The notes under the pieces are model-generated. The model was not told where the DNA came from, searched no databases, and worked only from the letters and a program-made list of their open reading frames with translations. The position numbers were made by a program, and so were the translations under genes. Shown here piece after piece: positions 5,450-5,504 of a stretch of DNA of 5,504 bases (positions are counted from its first letter, which is position 1; each line of letters starts with the position of its first letter). This DNA is from Calditrichota bacterium (GTDB taxonomy: Bacteria > Calditrichota > Calditrichia > RBG-13-44-9 > J075): NCBI GenBank assembly GCA_024275555.1, contig JAJRYW010000095.1, positions 1-5,504 of the forward strand, given 5' to 3'.

Positions 5450-5504
5450 AAGTGTGCGAAAGCACTTAGCCGCTTAGGGCGCCGAAATCGACAAAATTTT
5501 GTCG
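5450..5504. repeat. Hairpin with GAAA loop and 16-bp terminal palindrome
   Basis: GTGC (5454-5457) and GCAC (5462-5465) enclose a GAAA tetraloop; AAGT/ACTT can extend the stem past a bulge. At the very edge CGACAAAATTTTGTCG (5489-5504) is a perfect palindrome that may continue outside the window. AAATCGAC (5485-5492) is also the inverted copy of GTCGATTT at 5407-5414. Confidence 0.6.

Noticed and set aside
5259..5477. 72-codon open frame on the + strand near the right end
   Set aside because: It crosses the inner fold of the inverted-repeat element and both GC-rich palindromes and has no family resemblance or ribosome site.
5413..5504. Possible tail of a minus-strand gene entering from the right edge
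   Set aside because: The frame is open for only about 29 codons, runs through the second GC palindrome, and gives a composition typical of untranslated repeat DNA.

Overview
The window reads as chromosomal DNA of a Gram-negative-type bacterium. Three intact genes run on the + strand, and every one encodes a membrane or cell-envelope protease: a YugP-type integral-membrane zinc metallopeptidase (420-1112), a Do/HtrA serine protease with two PDZ domains (1209-2732), and the AAA+ zinc protease FtsH (2819-4735). The sequence does not fix the taxon. The style of the HtrA and FtsH proteins, plus a gap rich in short palindromes, loosely recalls FCB-group or neighbouring phyla (for example Calditrichota/KSB1-like lineages); that is inference and held weakly.

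Layout. Bases 1-419 are A/T-rich and gene-free. They hold a weak promoter candidate (212-241), two CTCTGCCA direct repeats 20 bp apart (255-285) and a small hairpin (294-311), and end in a perfect AAGGAGG Shine-Dalgarno site before the metallopeptidase. The gaps between genes are 96 bp (yugP-htrA) and 86 bp (htrA-ftsH). The second gap carries two tandem hairpins without a T-run, so read-through or a processed operon is possible. A clear intrinsic terminator (4769-4801) closes ftsH.

Function. HtrA would act on the periplasmic side, FtsH would extract and degrade membrane and cytoplasmic substrates on the inner face, and the YugP-like enzyme sits within the membrane. Together they suggest an envelope protein quality-control cluster.

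Bases 4802-5504 are the unusual part: about 700 bp with no credible gene but many inverted repeats. A good sigma70-like promoter (TTGACA, 17 bp, TATACA at 4826-4854) lies just past the ftsH terminator and points into this region. Behind it are a 14-bp hairpin with competing alternative pairings (4949-5041), further hairpins, and a T-run at 5133-5138, so a structured non-coding RNA of about 280 nt is possible. Next comes a 191-bp block bounded by inverted repeats (5164-5354) containing a three-way-junction-like fold. Last are two GC-rich palindromes sharing the core CCCGGCCGGCCGGG, 41 bp apart, and a 16-bp palindrome at the window edge. The alternative explanation is a cluster of dispersed REP/MITE-like repeats.
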